From Mesostigma viride (Eukaryota > Streptophyta > Mesostigmatophyceae > Mesostigmatales > Mesostigmataceae): a stretch of 64,000 nucleotides of DNA. The position numbers and the translations under genes were made by a program. Shown here piece after piece: positions 8,433 through 16,807 of this stretch (its first letter is position 1; the number at the start of each line of letters is the position of its first letter). The DNA is taken from positions 26,814 to 90,813 of the forward strand of contig RPFO01001805.1 in the NCBI GenBank assembly GCA_009746045.1, given 5' to 3'. The notes beneath the pieces are model-generated. The model made no database searches. It was given only the letters and a program-made list of their open reading frames with translations, and was not told the origin of the DNA.

Positions 8433-9348
8433 ATGGCTTCCTCCGCCCGTTTCCTGTCTTGCAACAAGTGCAACCGGGCGTTCCCCGAGTCCCATTTCGT
8501 GTCCGCCCGCTTGGCGAACGGGTTCACGCTGGCGTGCCTTTCTTGCCGCGAAACTCAGAACAAGCAGGCCCGCCTTCGCAAGGCCCGCGCGAAGGAGATG
8601 CAGCGGGACGAGGAGGAGGACTACGAGAACGTGCCCTCCTTCAGCTACAGCTCCTCCGAGGGCGTCTCCTCCGAGATTTCCTCGCCTTCCTCTGTTCACG
8701 GCGCTGCCTCCGCCGAGGCCGTTTCCGAGTCGTCTTCTGACGCTGAGTCCGAGCCGGCTCGCCTGCCTTCTCCTCGCACTCCGTGCGCGCCTTGCATGCC
8801 GGCTCCTTTCCGCCGCTGCCTTCGCGTGAAGGGCAAGAACCCGCACCTGCGCCCTCACGACGGGATGGGCGCTCGCGTGAAGGACAGCTCTCGCCGCGAG
8901 TTGCGCGGCTGCCGTCGCCGTCTGTCTCCCTACTTCCGCGGTTCTCCTCCCAAGTCTTCGGAGGCGCACGTGCAGGACGACGAGGTGCTCGGTTGGGGCG
9001 CGTTCGAGGGCCCCGTGAAGGATCTTTTGAGCGAGTCCCGCATCCGTCGCAGCGACCGCGAGATCCGCGAGGCGATCGATCTGATGGCCGCCGAGGAGGA
9101 GAAGTCTCTGGCTCCCGCCCCGCCCCGCCCCCGCTCCTTGCGCTCCGGAGGAGGAGGAGGAGGAGGACGTGTTTTCTGCGATGGGCCCCTTCCGCGTGGA
9201 GGACATGGACCTGGACCTGGACTTGGAGCGTCTGGGCGAGGACCTTTTCTGCGACTTCCGTTTGGGCGCTCTTTCCTTGGAGGACATCGCCGGGCTCGAG
9301 AAGGTGGAGAAGGAGCGTTGGTTCCTCCCCTTCGAGCTGAAGAATTGA
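8433..9348 (+). CDS. Zinc-finger protein with acidic tail, +1 frameshift
   Basis: The first ATG of the frame is at 8433 (MASSARFLSCNKC); an upstream GTG extension is ignored. Residues 9-12 CNKC and about 37-40 CLSC form a CxxC..CxxC zinc site. Ser/Glu-rich and Arg-rich regions follow. After about residue 230 the original frame becomes an implausible glycine run. A frame one base later gives Glu-rich EEEEDVFSAMGPF, an Asp/Leu-rich stretch and the end WFLPFELKN with a stop at 9346-9348. The span is 916 nt (one base over a multiple of three), so one extra base in the C-rich or GGA-rich segment at 9,110-9,150 explains it. An AATAAA lies 55 nt after the stop. The acidic, hydrophobic tail resembles an activation domain (inference). 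Confidence 0.55.
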
Positions 9349-9402
9349 AGTCCTCGGGCCGTTGTTTTGCCCCTTTCCACGGGGCTTGCTTGCCCCATGC
9401 AT

Positions 9403-9411
9403 GATAATAAA
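9403..9411 (+). terminator. Poly(A)-signal-like ATAATAAAG
   Basis: AATAAA about 57 nt after the stop codon of the preceding gene. Confidence 0.45.
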
Positions 9412-9538
9412 GTACATTTCCTCCCCTTTGATTGGCCCCCACTCGTGTGCACTAGGTAGTTCCGCGGCCTCGCGTATCTGTACTAGGAACTCGCTACACC
9501 CGCCGAATCCGAGCGATCCGATTGGCCGCTAGTAGACG

Positions 9539-9675
9539 TACTTGGAGTATCGACCAGTAGGGATAGCATAACCACGCTCCTCCATTTTGGACCCGTTTCC
9601 CACGGGATGGTGATGGTAAAGGTGACTCTGCTGTTTTTTTCGCGTTTGGAAAACGAAAAATTTAGTTTTGCTGGA
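9539..9675. repeat. Left arm of a long inverted repeat
   Basis: 137 bp that pair with 10,218-10,354 with few mismatches. The innermost 80 bases, from CCCACGGGATGG to TTTTGCTGGA, are almost perfect. Weaker similarity extends outward to an ATTGG/CCAAT box on both sides (near 9,520 and 10,371). Confidence 0.85.
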
Positions 9676-9709
9676 CAAGGTAAATCGGGCATATCGCGGT
9701 CCGTGGTCC

Positions 9710-10160
9710 GGCACATGTCAATATTTTATGGTCAGCGATGGAGTATATTAATATGACCGTTCCATTCAATATTTTATGGTCAGCGATGGAGTATATTAAT
9801 AATGCTGGCACATGTCAATATTTTATGGTCAGCGATGGAGTATATTAATAATGCTGGCACATGTCAATATTTTATGGTCAGCGATGGAGTATATTAATAA
9901 TGCTGGCACATGTCAATATTTTATGGTCAGCGATGGAGTATATTAATAATGCTGGCACATGTCAATATTTTATGGTCAGCGATGGAGTATATCAATAATG
10001 CTGGCACATGTCAATATTTTATGGTCAGCGATGGAGTATATTAATAATGCTGGCACATGTCAATATTTTATGGTCAGCGATGGAGTATATCAATAATGCT
10101 GGCACATGTCAAAATTTTATGGTCAGCGATGGAGTATATTAATATGACCGTTACATTCAA
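9710..10160. repeat. 49-bp tandem repeat array in the inverted-repeat loop
   Basis: The unit GGCACATGTCAATATTTTAT... recurs at 9,807, 9,856, 9,905, 9,954, 10,003, 10,052 and 10,101, exactly 49 bp apart and almost identical. Variant end units (9,710-9,806 and 10,101-10,160) carry TTAATATGACCGTT. It is AT-rich in a GC-rich region and non-coding. The repeats are contiguous, without spacers, so this is not a CRISPR array. Confidence 0.9.
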
Positions 10161-10217
10161 ACTTGTATGGTCATCGACGGAGTAGAGAGGAATCGCATCC
10201 CTACGAGATTCATCACG

Positions 10218-10354
10218 TCCAGCAAAACTAAATTTTTCGTTTTCCAAACGCGAAAAAAACAGCAGAGTCACCTTTACCATCACCATCCCGTGGGAAACAG
10301 GCCCAAAAGGGAGGAGCGTGGTGGTGCTATCCCTACTGGTCGATACTCCAAGTA
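10218..10354. repeat. Right arm of the long inverted repeat
   Basis: Reverse complement of 9,539-9,675. The pair can form a 137-bp stem with a 542-base loop, placed between the 3' ends of two convergent genes. Confidence 0.85.
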
Positions 10355-10410
10355 TTCTAAGTGTCGTCCAATCAGAAAGCCTCTTTTGATAGCCTGCGAG
10401 TCTCGACCGA

Positions 10411-11112
10411 TCATTTGCCGGCCATGTCGGCCCCTGTCTGGGCCCGTTTCCACGTCGGCCGGATGTTCGTGTAGTGGAGTCTCTGCAGCCCCTCTTCCTT
10501 GGAGGGCGACCCGCGCGCCACGGGGATCACGTGGTCGAAATGCCAGGCCTTGCCGTAGTTCACCCACGTCATCCCCGGCTTCATCATCGCGTCCATGTGG
10601 CGGATGAATCCGGGGATGTCGGTCCCGAGGGCCTTCAAGAGCACGTCCCGGGAATAGACGCCCAGCACCCTCATGTAAGGTCGGAACAGGTTTCGGTATA
10701 TCTTCTCTCGCGGCCTGCAAATCATGCAGCTCTTCTTGGTGGTGCCGGGGTGATTCTCGCACTGCCCGATGCCGCAACGCTGACAGGCCGTCTTGAAACC
10801 GTGGGGACACCTCTGCATTTCCTCCGAGAGCGATCTCGCGTGGATGCCGCACGTTTTGCACCTGCGCTTCCTCCCGTGTCGGCACACCCCTCCGCGCGCC
10901 ACCGGTTCGGGAGGGCGCGTCTTGTTCTTCGAGATGCCGCACTTTTTGCACGCGTACTTCCTGCCGTGGGGGCACACCGCTGGCCGGGAAGGCTGCAGGC
11001 CGGGAAGGCGCGCCTTCTTCGTCGGGATCCCGCACTTTTTGCACGCGTACTTCCTGCCGTGGTGGCACACCGGAGCTTTTGGTCGCGAGCCCGTCACCCG
11101 CTCGCCCCTCAT
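10411..11112 (-). CDS. HNH endonuclease with CxHG zinc repeats, 233 aa
   Basis: The frame continues upstream without support, through a CT-repeat leader; the ATG at 11112 (MRGERVTGS) is the likely start. The N-terminal half has four cysteine repeats of the form C-x-H-G-(R/K/F)-x4-C-x2-C-G (e.g. CPHGRKYACKKCG) and a fifth CxxC, probably a string of small zinc ribbons. The C-terminal part has the HNH signature: WHFDHVIPVA, then LHYTNIRPTW, with catalytic-type His residues and the final Asn/His pair. Such zinc-repeat HNH proteins are familiar from giant viruses and algae. It would cut DNA, perhaps as a homing enzyme or in recombination; the target is unknown. Confidence 0.8.
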   Translation of the reverse strand: MRGERVTGSRPKAPVCHHGRKYACKKCGIPTKKARLPGLQPSRPAVCPHGRKYACKKCGISKNKTRPPEPVARGGVCRHGRKRRCKTCGIHARSLSEEMQRCPHGFKTACQRCGIGQCENHPGTTKKSCMICRPREKIYRNLFRPYMRVLGVYSRDVLLKALGTDIPGFIRHMDAMMKPGMTWVNYGKAWHFDHVIPVARGSPSKEEGLQRLHYTNIRPTWKRAQTGADMAGK

Positions 11113-11639
11113 GGCGTCTCTCTCTCTCTCTCTCTCTCTCTGCCCCTCCCCTTTTACGCCCGGAGAAAGGGATTCGAAAGCCTTCGAAAGCCTTCCAGAA
11201 ACGCCTCGACCGGTAGTATCCACCAATAGAAACGCGAGGAACGCGACCCCGTGAGCCCCCACGCGGAACCGGGCCGGGGTTCCAGAAGCGCGCGCCGACA
11301 GCGGGTCGTTCGGACCGGTCCGGTGAGTCAGCACGCGGGACCGTCTAGTAGCGCCGCGCCGGACGCGGCCTTTCCGGTCCCGTGAGTCAGCACGCGGGAC
11401 CGTCTAGTAGCGCCGCGCCGGACGCGGCCTTTCCGGTCCCGTGAGTCAGCACGCGGAACTGGCCGGAGGTTCTAGAAGCGCCGCGCCGGACAAGGCCCAC
11501 CCGTGGATGGACCAATCCCGTGCGTCCGCCGCCACCCGTGGAAAATCACAAAGACTGCGGCCACCCACGGGGAAGCCATCTCACGCAAGACCAACCAGCG
11601 AGCCAGAAACCAAACGCCTTCTCTTTTCACGACATAGCC
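11113..11639. promoter_or_regulatory. Divergent promoter with 58-59-bp tandem repeats carrying TGAGTCA
   Basis: Lies between the HNH gene (minus) and the zinc-ribbon gene (plus). Tandem units of about 58-59 bp carry GTGAGTCAGCACGCGG at 11,324, 11,382 and 11,441; a degenerate copy begins near 11,250. TGAGTCA is the bZIP (AP-1/GCN4-type) core. TTCCAGAA (11,281) and TTCTAGAA (11,470) are half heat-shock elements. A TC dinucleotide tract (11,117-11,141) forms the HNH leader. Confidence 0.6.
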
Positions 11640-12753
11640 ATGGCCATCACCACGCGCTCCATGGCCTCCATGCGCAGGCGCTCCTCGCGCAAGCCGGTGC
11701 CAAAGCTGCGAGACGGATTCGTGCAGTTCGTGCTGGGCGCCCACCTGGCCAGGAAGCAAGCGCGGCCCCCTCCGCAAGCGCAAAGCCGTCAAGGGATGCC
11801 GCCTCCGCTGCTGCGACCCCAACGCCGTCCTCTGCCCCTCCTCGCCTCTGCCGGAGGAGCGCGAGTACGCCCTCACCGACCTGGTCCCCGACCCCGACGA
11901 GTCCGTGGCCCCCTTCGACTACGAGCAGGCCGTCAGAGACCACTACCCCTGCGACAAGTGCCACAAGAAGGGACCGGACAGCATCTTGATGCGACACAAC
12001 CCCAGGAACCAGATGGGCTCCATGGACGACATCCTCTGCGAGGAGTGCCTCGTCTCCTGCATCGGCATCATCATGGACGAGGGCAGGGACTCCGAGTACC
12101 GAAAGAAGTACATGTCCCAGTGGATCAGGGTGCCCGTGCCCAAGCCGGAAACCAGCCGCCCGCTCGTCCCGCTGGAACAAGGGGGGCAGTACAGGTGCCG
12201 CGAGTGCAAGACCATGCCGTACAAGGTCGCCTTCCGCGTCCTGCACAAGGAGGGGGACACCGAGCCGGGGATCTACTGCGAGCCCTGCGTCAACAGGCAG
12301 GTCGTGGCCATCATGCGCAAAGGAAACCACCAGGACTTCGGCCCCATGGTCGCCAGCTGCGAGGACGTCCTGCGCCGCTTCAAGCTTGACGAGGACTTGG
12401 CGCGCATCTGCACCTCCCTCGCCCCCTCCTACAACTTCCCCTACTACGACCAGTGGCCGCCCGCGAGGTGCGAGAGCTGCAAGCGCAAGTTCGAGCACCA
12501 CGCCATGTCCGCCTACATGATGTACATCCCGCAGGAGGGCACCATGGGCGTGGCCTGCCACTTCTGCGCCAGGAACGCGCACAGGAAGGCCCTCATCAAG
12601 TTCGACGGGTACAGCTTCGAAAACTGCTTCAAGGCGTGGTACCAGGACGGAGAAAACACCAAGCTATCCGGGCACCTGGCGCCCCTCACGGACATCACCA
12701 CCCTCCTGGGCGTGCACGCCATCGGCGCCCCCGTGCCGGTCGACTACGATTAA
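11640..12753 (+). CDS. Triple zinc-ribbon protein, frameshifted, about 370 aa
   Basis: The first ATG (11640, MAITTRSMASMRRR) opens a basic start that runs to about 11,755. The matching continuation (KRKAVKGCRLRCC, then the long C-terminal frame) is one base later. The whole is 1,114 nt, one over a multiple of three, so a single extra base in the C-rich stretch at 11,755-11,775 is the simplest explanation. The main frame has three cysteine-pair modules: CDKC..CEEC, CREC..CEPC and CESC..CHFC, each a probable zinc ribbon. It ends GAPVPVDYD. The function is unknown. TGTAA motifs (12,824; 12,838) follow the stop. Confidence 0.55.
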
Positions 12754-13279
12754 ACAGCCTCATGGGATCAATAGCCACAAGTGCACACCTAGCCCAGCCC
12801 TCATCAATAGACAAGTCTCTGCCTGTAAATTATTAACTTGTAATGAAAAAACGATTCGTGCATGCCCACATCTCATGCAGTGCCACGGGACTTAGAAAAA
12901 TCCCGTGGCACACAAAACATAAGGAAAACATGGGGTCACCCTCGCGGAGCGTAGTAAGGGCCCGCAGGTGTGTTGACACGGGAAAATGGGGTTTACCCCC
13001 TTACTACAAAAACCCAAGGTGACCCCAGGGGTGGGCACCTGGGACACATGGATCCACGGGAAATCATCACAGGTGGCCAGGGTGTGACAGTAGCCAGCAT
13101 ACCATCACAATCCCGTGGGGTGCATGGACATGTGTGCAATACATCCATTATTATTCATAATAAAATCCAATTACACATTGTGATGCCATGAAATGACTCA
13201 ATAATGCAAACAGTGTCCATTGCTTTATTCATTTATTCAAAAACAGCTGTAATTCATGAACTGTCAAGCCACCAAAGGT
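12754..13279. terminator. Convergent intergenic region with nested hairpins
   Basis: Non-coding. It contains GTGCCACGGGA/TCCCGTGGCAC (12,880-12,911, perfect 11-bp stem, 10-base loop). A larger nested structure has GGGGTCACC (12,932) pairing with GGTGACCCC (13,018) and, inside it, GTAGTAAGGG (12,951) pairing with CCCTTACTAC (12,998). AATAAA signals for the minus-strand gene appear as TTTATT at about 13,222-13,235. A role in ending two converging transcripts is inferred. Confidence 0.6.
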
Positions 13280-14275
13280 CTACGTCTTCTTCTGGCCGGC
13301 CTGGGCGGCCTGGGCGGCCTGGGCGGCCATGCTCTCTGCGATTTGAGCGTGTGTGAACCCCATAGTCGCCATGTGGTTCAACATCCTTTGCAGGGCGTTT
13401 ATTCCAGAAGCAACTTCAGCGTCACTAGGGACAGGCTTGCTCCCTGACCCCTGCCCAGCTGCTGGCTTCTCCCCAGGAGTGACAGGTGCAGGCTTCTCCT
13501 CCTCGCTGGCGGGTGCAGGCTTGTTTCCAGCACTGGGTGCAGGCTTCTCCTCAGCACCGGCTGCAGGCTTCTGGGAAGGGACGGGGGTCTTCTTGATGGC
13601 GAATGACCTGTCTGCCGGGCTCGGCGTGATTTTTGTTAGCTTTACGCGTCGTCCCACCGGTGGCGACTTCCTTGCCCTCTTGGAGGAGGGAGTGGATCCC
13701 TCCTCCTTCTTTACCACTACCTCCCACTGCATGGGCGGGGGGTCGTTGGTTCCGGTAACGTCGACCTCCTGGGCTGCGAGGATTTCTTCCTGCTGCATGC
13801 GTTCATTCCACGCATCTCTCGCCATCTTGGCTGTGACGCGATTCCCTGGAGCCACGTTCGCCGTCCCCCTAAAGTTCTTGAGAAAGTCACGCATCCTTGC
13901 GTCGTACTGGCTGTCAATCTTGGACAGTGGCAACCATGCCAGGGTGAGGTCAGAAAACCTCGTCCTCACGTGCATTACCCCGCCTTCCAGCTTAACGCTG
14001 TCGAATTTGTACACCTTTCCGTCGTCGTTGTATGCTGGCTCCTCCTCCTCCTCGTCTTCCTCATCTGATGACGAGGAGGAGGAGACAATGTCGGCATTTG
14101 CCGGCCCCCCCTGGGTGGCCTTGCCCCTAGAGTTTCTCTTTGAAATGTCGTCGACTGTTTCCTGGAGTATATCTCCTACAGCGTGAAATAAAGCGGCGAT
14201 TGGCAGCCGCTTCGCCTGCCTCACGTTATCCTTCATAATATCGCTATCCTTCATCATACCTGGGCTATCGTTCAT
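13280..14275 (-). CDS. Acidic, Lys/Pro-rich low-complexity protein, 331 aa
   Basis: An ATG at 14275 (MNDSPGMMKDSD). A short helical region (residues 18-45) is followed by a Ser/Asp/Glu tract (about 64-80). A possible folded core follows (about 85-170, with KVYKFDSVKLEGG and WNERMQQEE), then basic patches (KRARKSPPVGRRVK) that look like nuclear localisation signals. Next come five or so EEKPAP/GNKPAP repeats (about 230-285) and an alanine/glutamine helix at the end. I recognise no family. It probably acts in the nucleus or binds nucleic acid, judged by composition only. AATAAA signals follow the stop on its strand. Confidence 0.6.
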   Translation of the reverse strand: MNDSPGMMKDSDIMKDNVRQAKRLPIAALFHAVGDILQETVDDISKRNSRGKATQGGPANADIVSSSSSSDEEDEEEEEPAYNDDGKVYKFDSVKLEGGVMHVRTRFSDLTLAWLPLSKIDSQYDARMRDFLKNFRGTANVAPGNRVTAKMARDAWNERMQQEEILAAQEVDVTGTNDPPPMQWEVVVKKEEGSTPSSKRARKSPPVGRRVKLTKITPSPADRSFAIKKTPVPSQKPAAGAEEKPAPSAGNKPAPASEEEKPAPVTPGEKPAAGQGSGSKPVPSDAEVASGINALQRMLNHMATMGFTHAQIAESMAAQAAQAAQAGQKKT

Positions 14276-14932
14276 TGTGTCACTTCTCTTCGCGTTGCTT
14301 GATCAATTAATTCATTGCACGCATGCACGCCGCCTTTGATTCATTTTGTATATGTTTACCACCCCCAAAATTCGATAATGTGCCAAGTGGGCCGCCAGCC
14401 ACCCCCTTACAATTCGTCCCAAGTCCAGAATGTGCATTATATACGATTGTGATGCGTGATACTGCATTCGTACGGTGCAAGTACCATATTCTGGCGTCGT
14501 ACGGTGCAGTATAGGCGCGGCTCTGAATTCGGTGGTCCCGGACTTGAGAAAATTGCCTAAGTCCCAAACACTAAGGCGTATGGGCCTGCTACCTAAGTGC
14601 ACAGGCCAAAGTACTTGTCCAAATTGTAATTAAATTATATATCCATGCAAGGCTTGATAAGCACATTGTTCGTGAATGTTTGCATGCAAGAAACTTTTAT
14701 TATTTCAATAACATCATGAGTAAATATATGAAAATGCACAAGGTCCCACGGGACTTGCCCTATACTGACTACCATGCGTGCTAGTGTACATCACAAATGA
14801 CAATGATGTGAGTCCTAGGGACTTGTCTTTAGTCCCCCTTCATGGAGCAGGGCCTCATGGAGGGGTTGGAGCCAGACGGGCCAGCTCGAAAACGCTGGGA
14901 GGGGTTGGCACCACGGAAGACCTTCTCCTTCT
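14276..14932. other. Intergenic region between two minus-strand genes
   Basis: About 650 bp with no credible frame. It contains near-repeats of GTCGTACGGTGCA (about 14,468 and 14,495), a TCCCACGGGACTT hairpin-like site (about 14,748) and AT-rich DNA. It presumably includes the promoter of the gene starting at 14275. Confidence 0.4.
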
Positions 14933-15991
14933 TCACGACTGGCTCCTCGGAGGTGGGGGGGAGTCAGCAGGGCGCTTTCCCTTGAGGAAGTCGCTCTTGG
15001 GGACCTCCACAACGTCGTCATCGTCATCCTCCACCTCGATGACCTTGGGGGCCATCTTGGAAGGCGTGGTCTTCACCCTCCTGCAGGTGTTGCCCCTGAG
15101 GAACTTGGGCTCCTCCTCCTCCTCCTCCTCCTCCTCCTCCTCCTTGACCACAGCCTCCTGGGGCTGCTGCTCCTCCTCCTGCTCCTGCTCCTCCTCCTCC
15201 TCCTCCTCCTCGGGATCCCGCTTGAACTGGTACCACGGGTCCTCCGCGTCGTCCAACGGCTCCTCGTCGTCCTCGTCCTTCTCAGACTCGAGGGCCCCCT
15301 CCTCAGCGTCAGACTCGTCCTGGATTTCCTGGAGGCGCCTGCGTGCCTCCTCCTGGATCGCCTTCCTCCTCTCGTCCCTGTCCGCCTTCCTCACTTGCCA
15401 CTTGAGTGGCATGTTGTAGCGAGGGTCGGACTCGCAGGGGTCCACGGGCCTGGGGATGTTCGGAGCAGTGAAGAGGTTCTCCTTCTTGGAGAAGAAGCAA
15501 TTGACGCAGAGCTCGCGCTTCCAGTTGGCGTTGGGGAAGAAAGCCCACGGAGCGGTCTCATCCCCGCACTCTGGGCAATCAGGAGGGAAAATCGGCTTGT
15601 GGTCGATCTCGTTGTTCTGCAAAGTGGGGTGGGCAGCACAAAAAATGACAAGGGGCAGTGCGTCTTGTTAGAATCCACAGGAGGAGTGCAAAAATGCAGC
15701 CAAAGTCAGCAAAAAACGCAAGGAAAAGAAGTTTACCTCGAGCATGTGCTCGCAGAGGATGCATTCCGTGTGGTAGCCACCGATATCCTCGGGGACCTTG
15801 CGAAACTTGTCAATGGGGAGCAAGGTATTGCAACAAATGCAAATGGACAGCACTTCTGCGACTGGCTTGTTTTCCTTGTTCCTTTTTGCGAGAGCTGCGT
15901 CAAAAGCGTCGTGGAGCTTGTCTGTCATATCGTGGACTTTGACTCCATTGCCTGGGTAAGCGCGGACTGGGAAACGCTTAGTGCGGGCCAT
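14933..15991 (-). CDS. Two-exon zinc-binding protein with long acidic tail, 312 aa
   Basis: Exon 1 is 15,991-15,737 and exon 2 is 15,616-14,933. The junction is CTCGAG|GTAAAC...CTTTGCAG|AACAAC, phase 0, and joining them gives one clean frame of 313 codons. The N-terminus is basic (MARTKRFPVRAY). Cysteine pairs CICC and CILC in exon 1, then CPEC and CVNC in exon 2, form two CxxC..CxxC zinc sites spanning the intron. After residue 150 the protein is Glu/Asp-rich with an Arg/Lys island and ends in Ser/Pro. The domain layout parallels the single-exon zinc proteins nearby. The function is unknown; a nuclear role is inferred. Confidence 0.7.
15617..15736 (-). other. Spliceosomal intron, 120 nt
   Basis: GTAAAC donor and pyrimidine-rich CCACTTTGCAG acceptor on the minus strand. 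Without removal the frame ends 21 codons into the intron. Confidence 0.75.
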
Positions 15992-16807
15992 TGTGTTTTG
16001 GTGCTAAGGGGTTGGTTTTGCTGAGAGCTTTTTGGCTATGGCGGTTTGGCTTGCAGAATGCCCTTGGATGCAAAGGGGGAAGTGTTTTATACCTTCCCCG
16101 TGGATGACGCATGGGACTTGTGAAAAATCCTGTGGTCGCCGCTGTGACAGGCTGGTAACGGCAAAACGGCCGTGGAAATCCACGCGGTGAAGGCCGCGGG
16201 CCGCGTGAATCCGCGGGAAATCTGATACGAAACCGCCTTTCCCGCGTCACGCCACGCTGGCCTGGCATGTAACCGCCGTTTCCCGCGGCACTCCACGCTG
16301 GACAAGTTCAGAAAACCGCCGTTTCCCGCGTCACGCCACGCTGGCCTGGCATGTAACCGCCGTTTCCCGCGGCACTCCACGCTGGACAAGTTCAGAAAAC
16401 CGCCGTTTCCCGCGTCACGCCACGCTGGCCTGGCATGTAACCGCCGTTTCCCGCGGCACTCCACGCTGGACCGGCACGTAACGGCCGTTTCCCGCGGCAC
16501 GCCACGCTAAAATCGTGAAGTAACCGCCACGCCAACTTGTCAGTCCCGAGCCGCGGCACGAGAAAACGGAGATCCCGAGATCTTCCAGCGGATTTTTTGG
16601 CGCGATTCCTTGTACGGCGTGCTGTCTCACGGGAAATCTCCTGCAAAACGCCTGTTCAGGCCAATCGCACGGTCACGAATCGCCCAAAAACTTTGAGGCG
16701 GAGAAGGGTCTTCGAAGTGTATATGTGCCCAACCACCACGCCTCCACGAGCACTCACCACTACACACCGCCATAGCCAAGAAAGCTCACTACATCTCTCA
16801 GAACACG
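15992..16807. promoter_or_regulatory. Divergent promoter with seven TTTCCCGC (E2F-type) sites in tandem
   Basis: Separates the two spliced genes. TTTCCCGC occurs at 16,238, 16,279, 16,322, 16,363, 16,406, 16,447 and 16,488, spaced alternately 41 and 43 bp, and once inverted at 16,212. The repeat unit also carries CCACGCTGG and, in alternate units, CATGTAACCGCC (a MYB-like AACCGCC). TTTSSCGC is the E2F/DP consensus of plants and animals. A TATA-like GTATATGTG lies near 16,717, about 90 bp before the plus-strand ATG. Confidence 0.75.

Noticed and set aside
6283..8829. 848-codon plus-strand frame overlapping the minus-strand gene at 6,406-7,899
   Set aside because: Its Arg/Leu/His-rich composition is that of an antisense shadow of GC-rich coding DNA; the minus strand has the ATG, a plausible protein and the promoter.
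9710..10160. CRISPR-like array
   Set aside because: The 49-bp units are contiguous with no unique spacers, and the context is eukaryotic.
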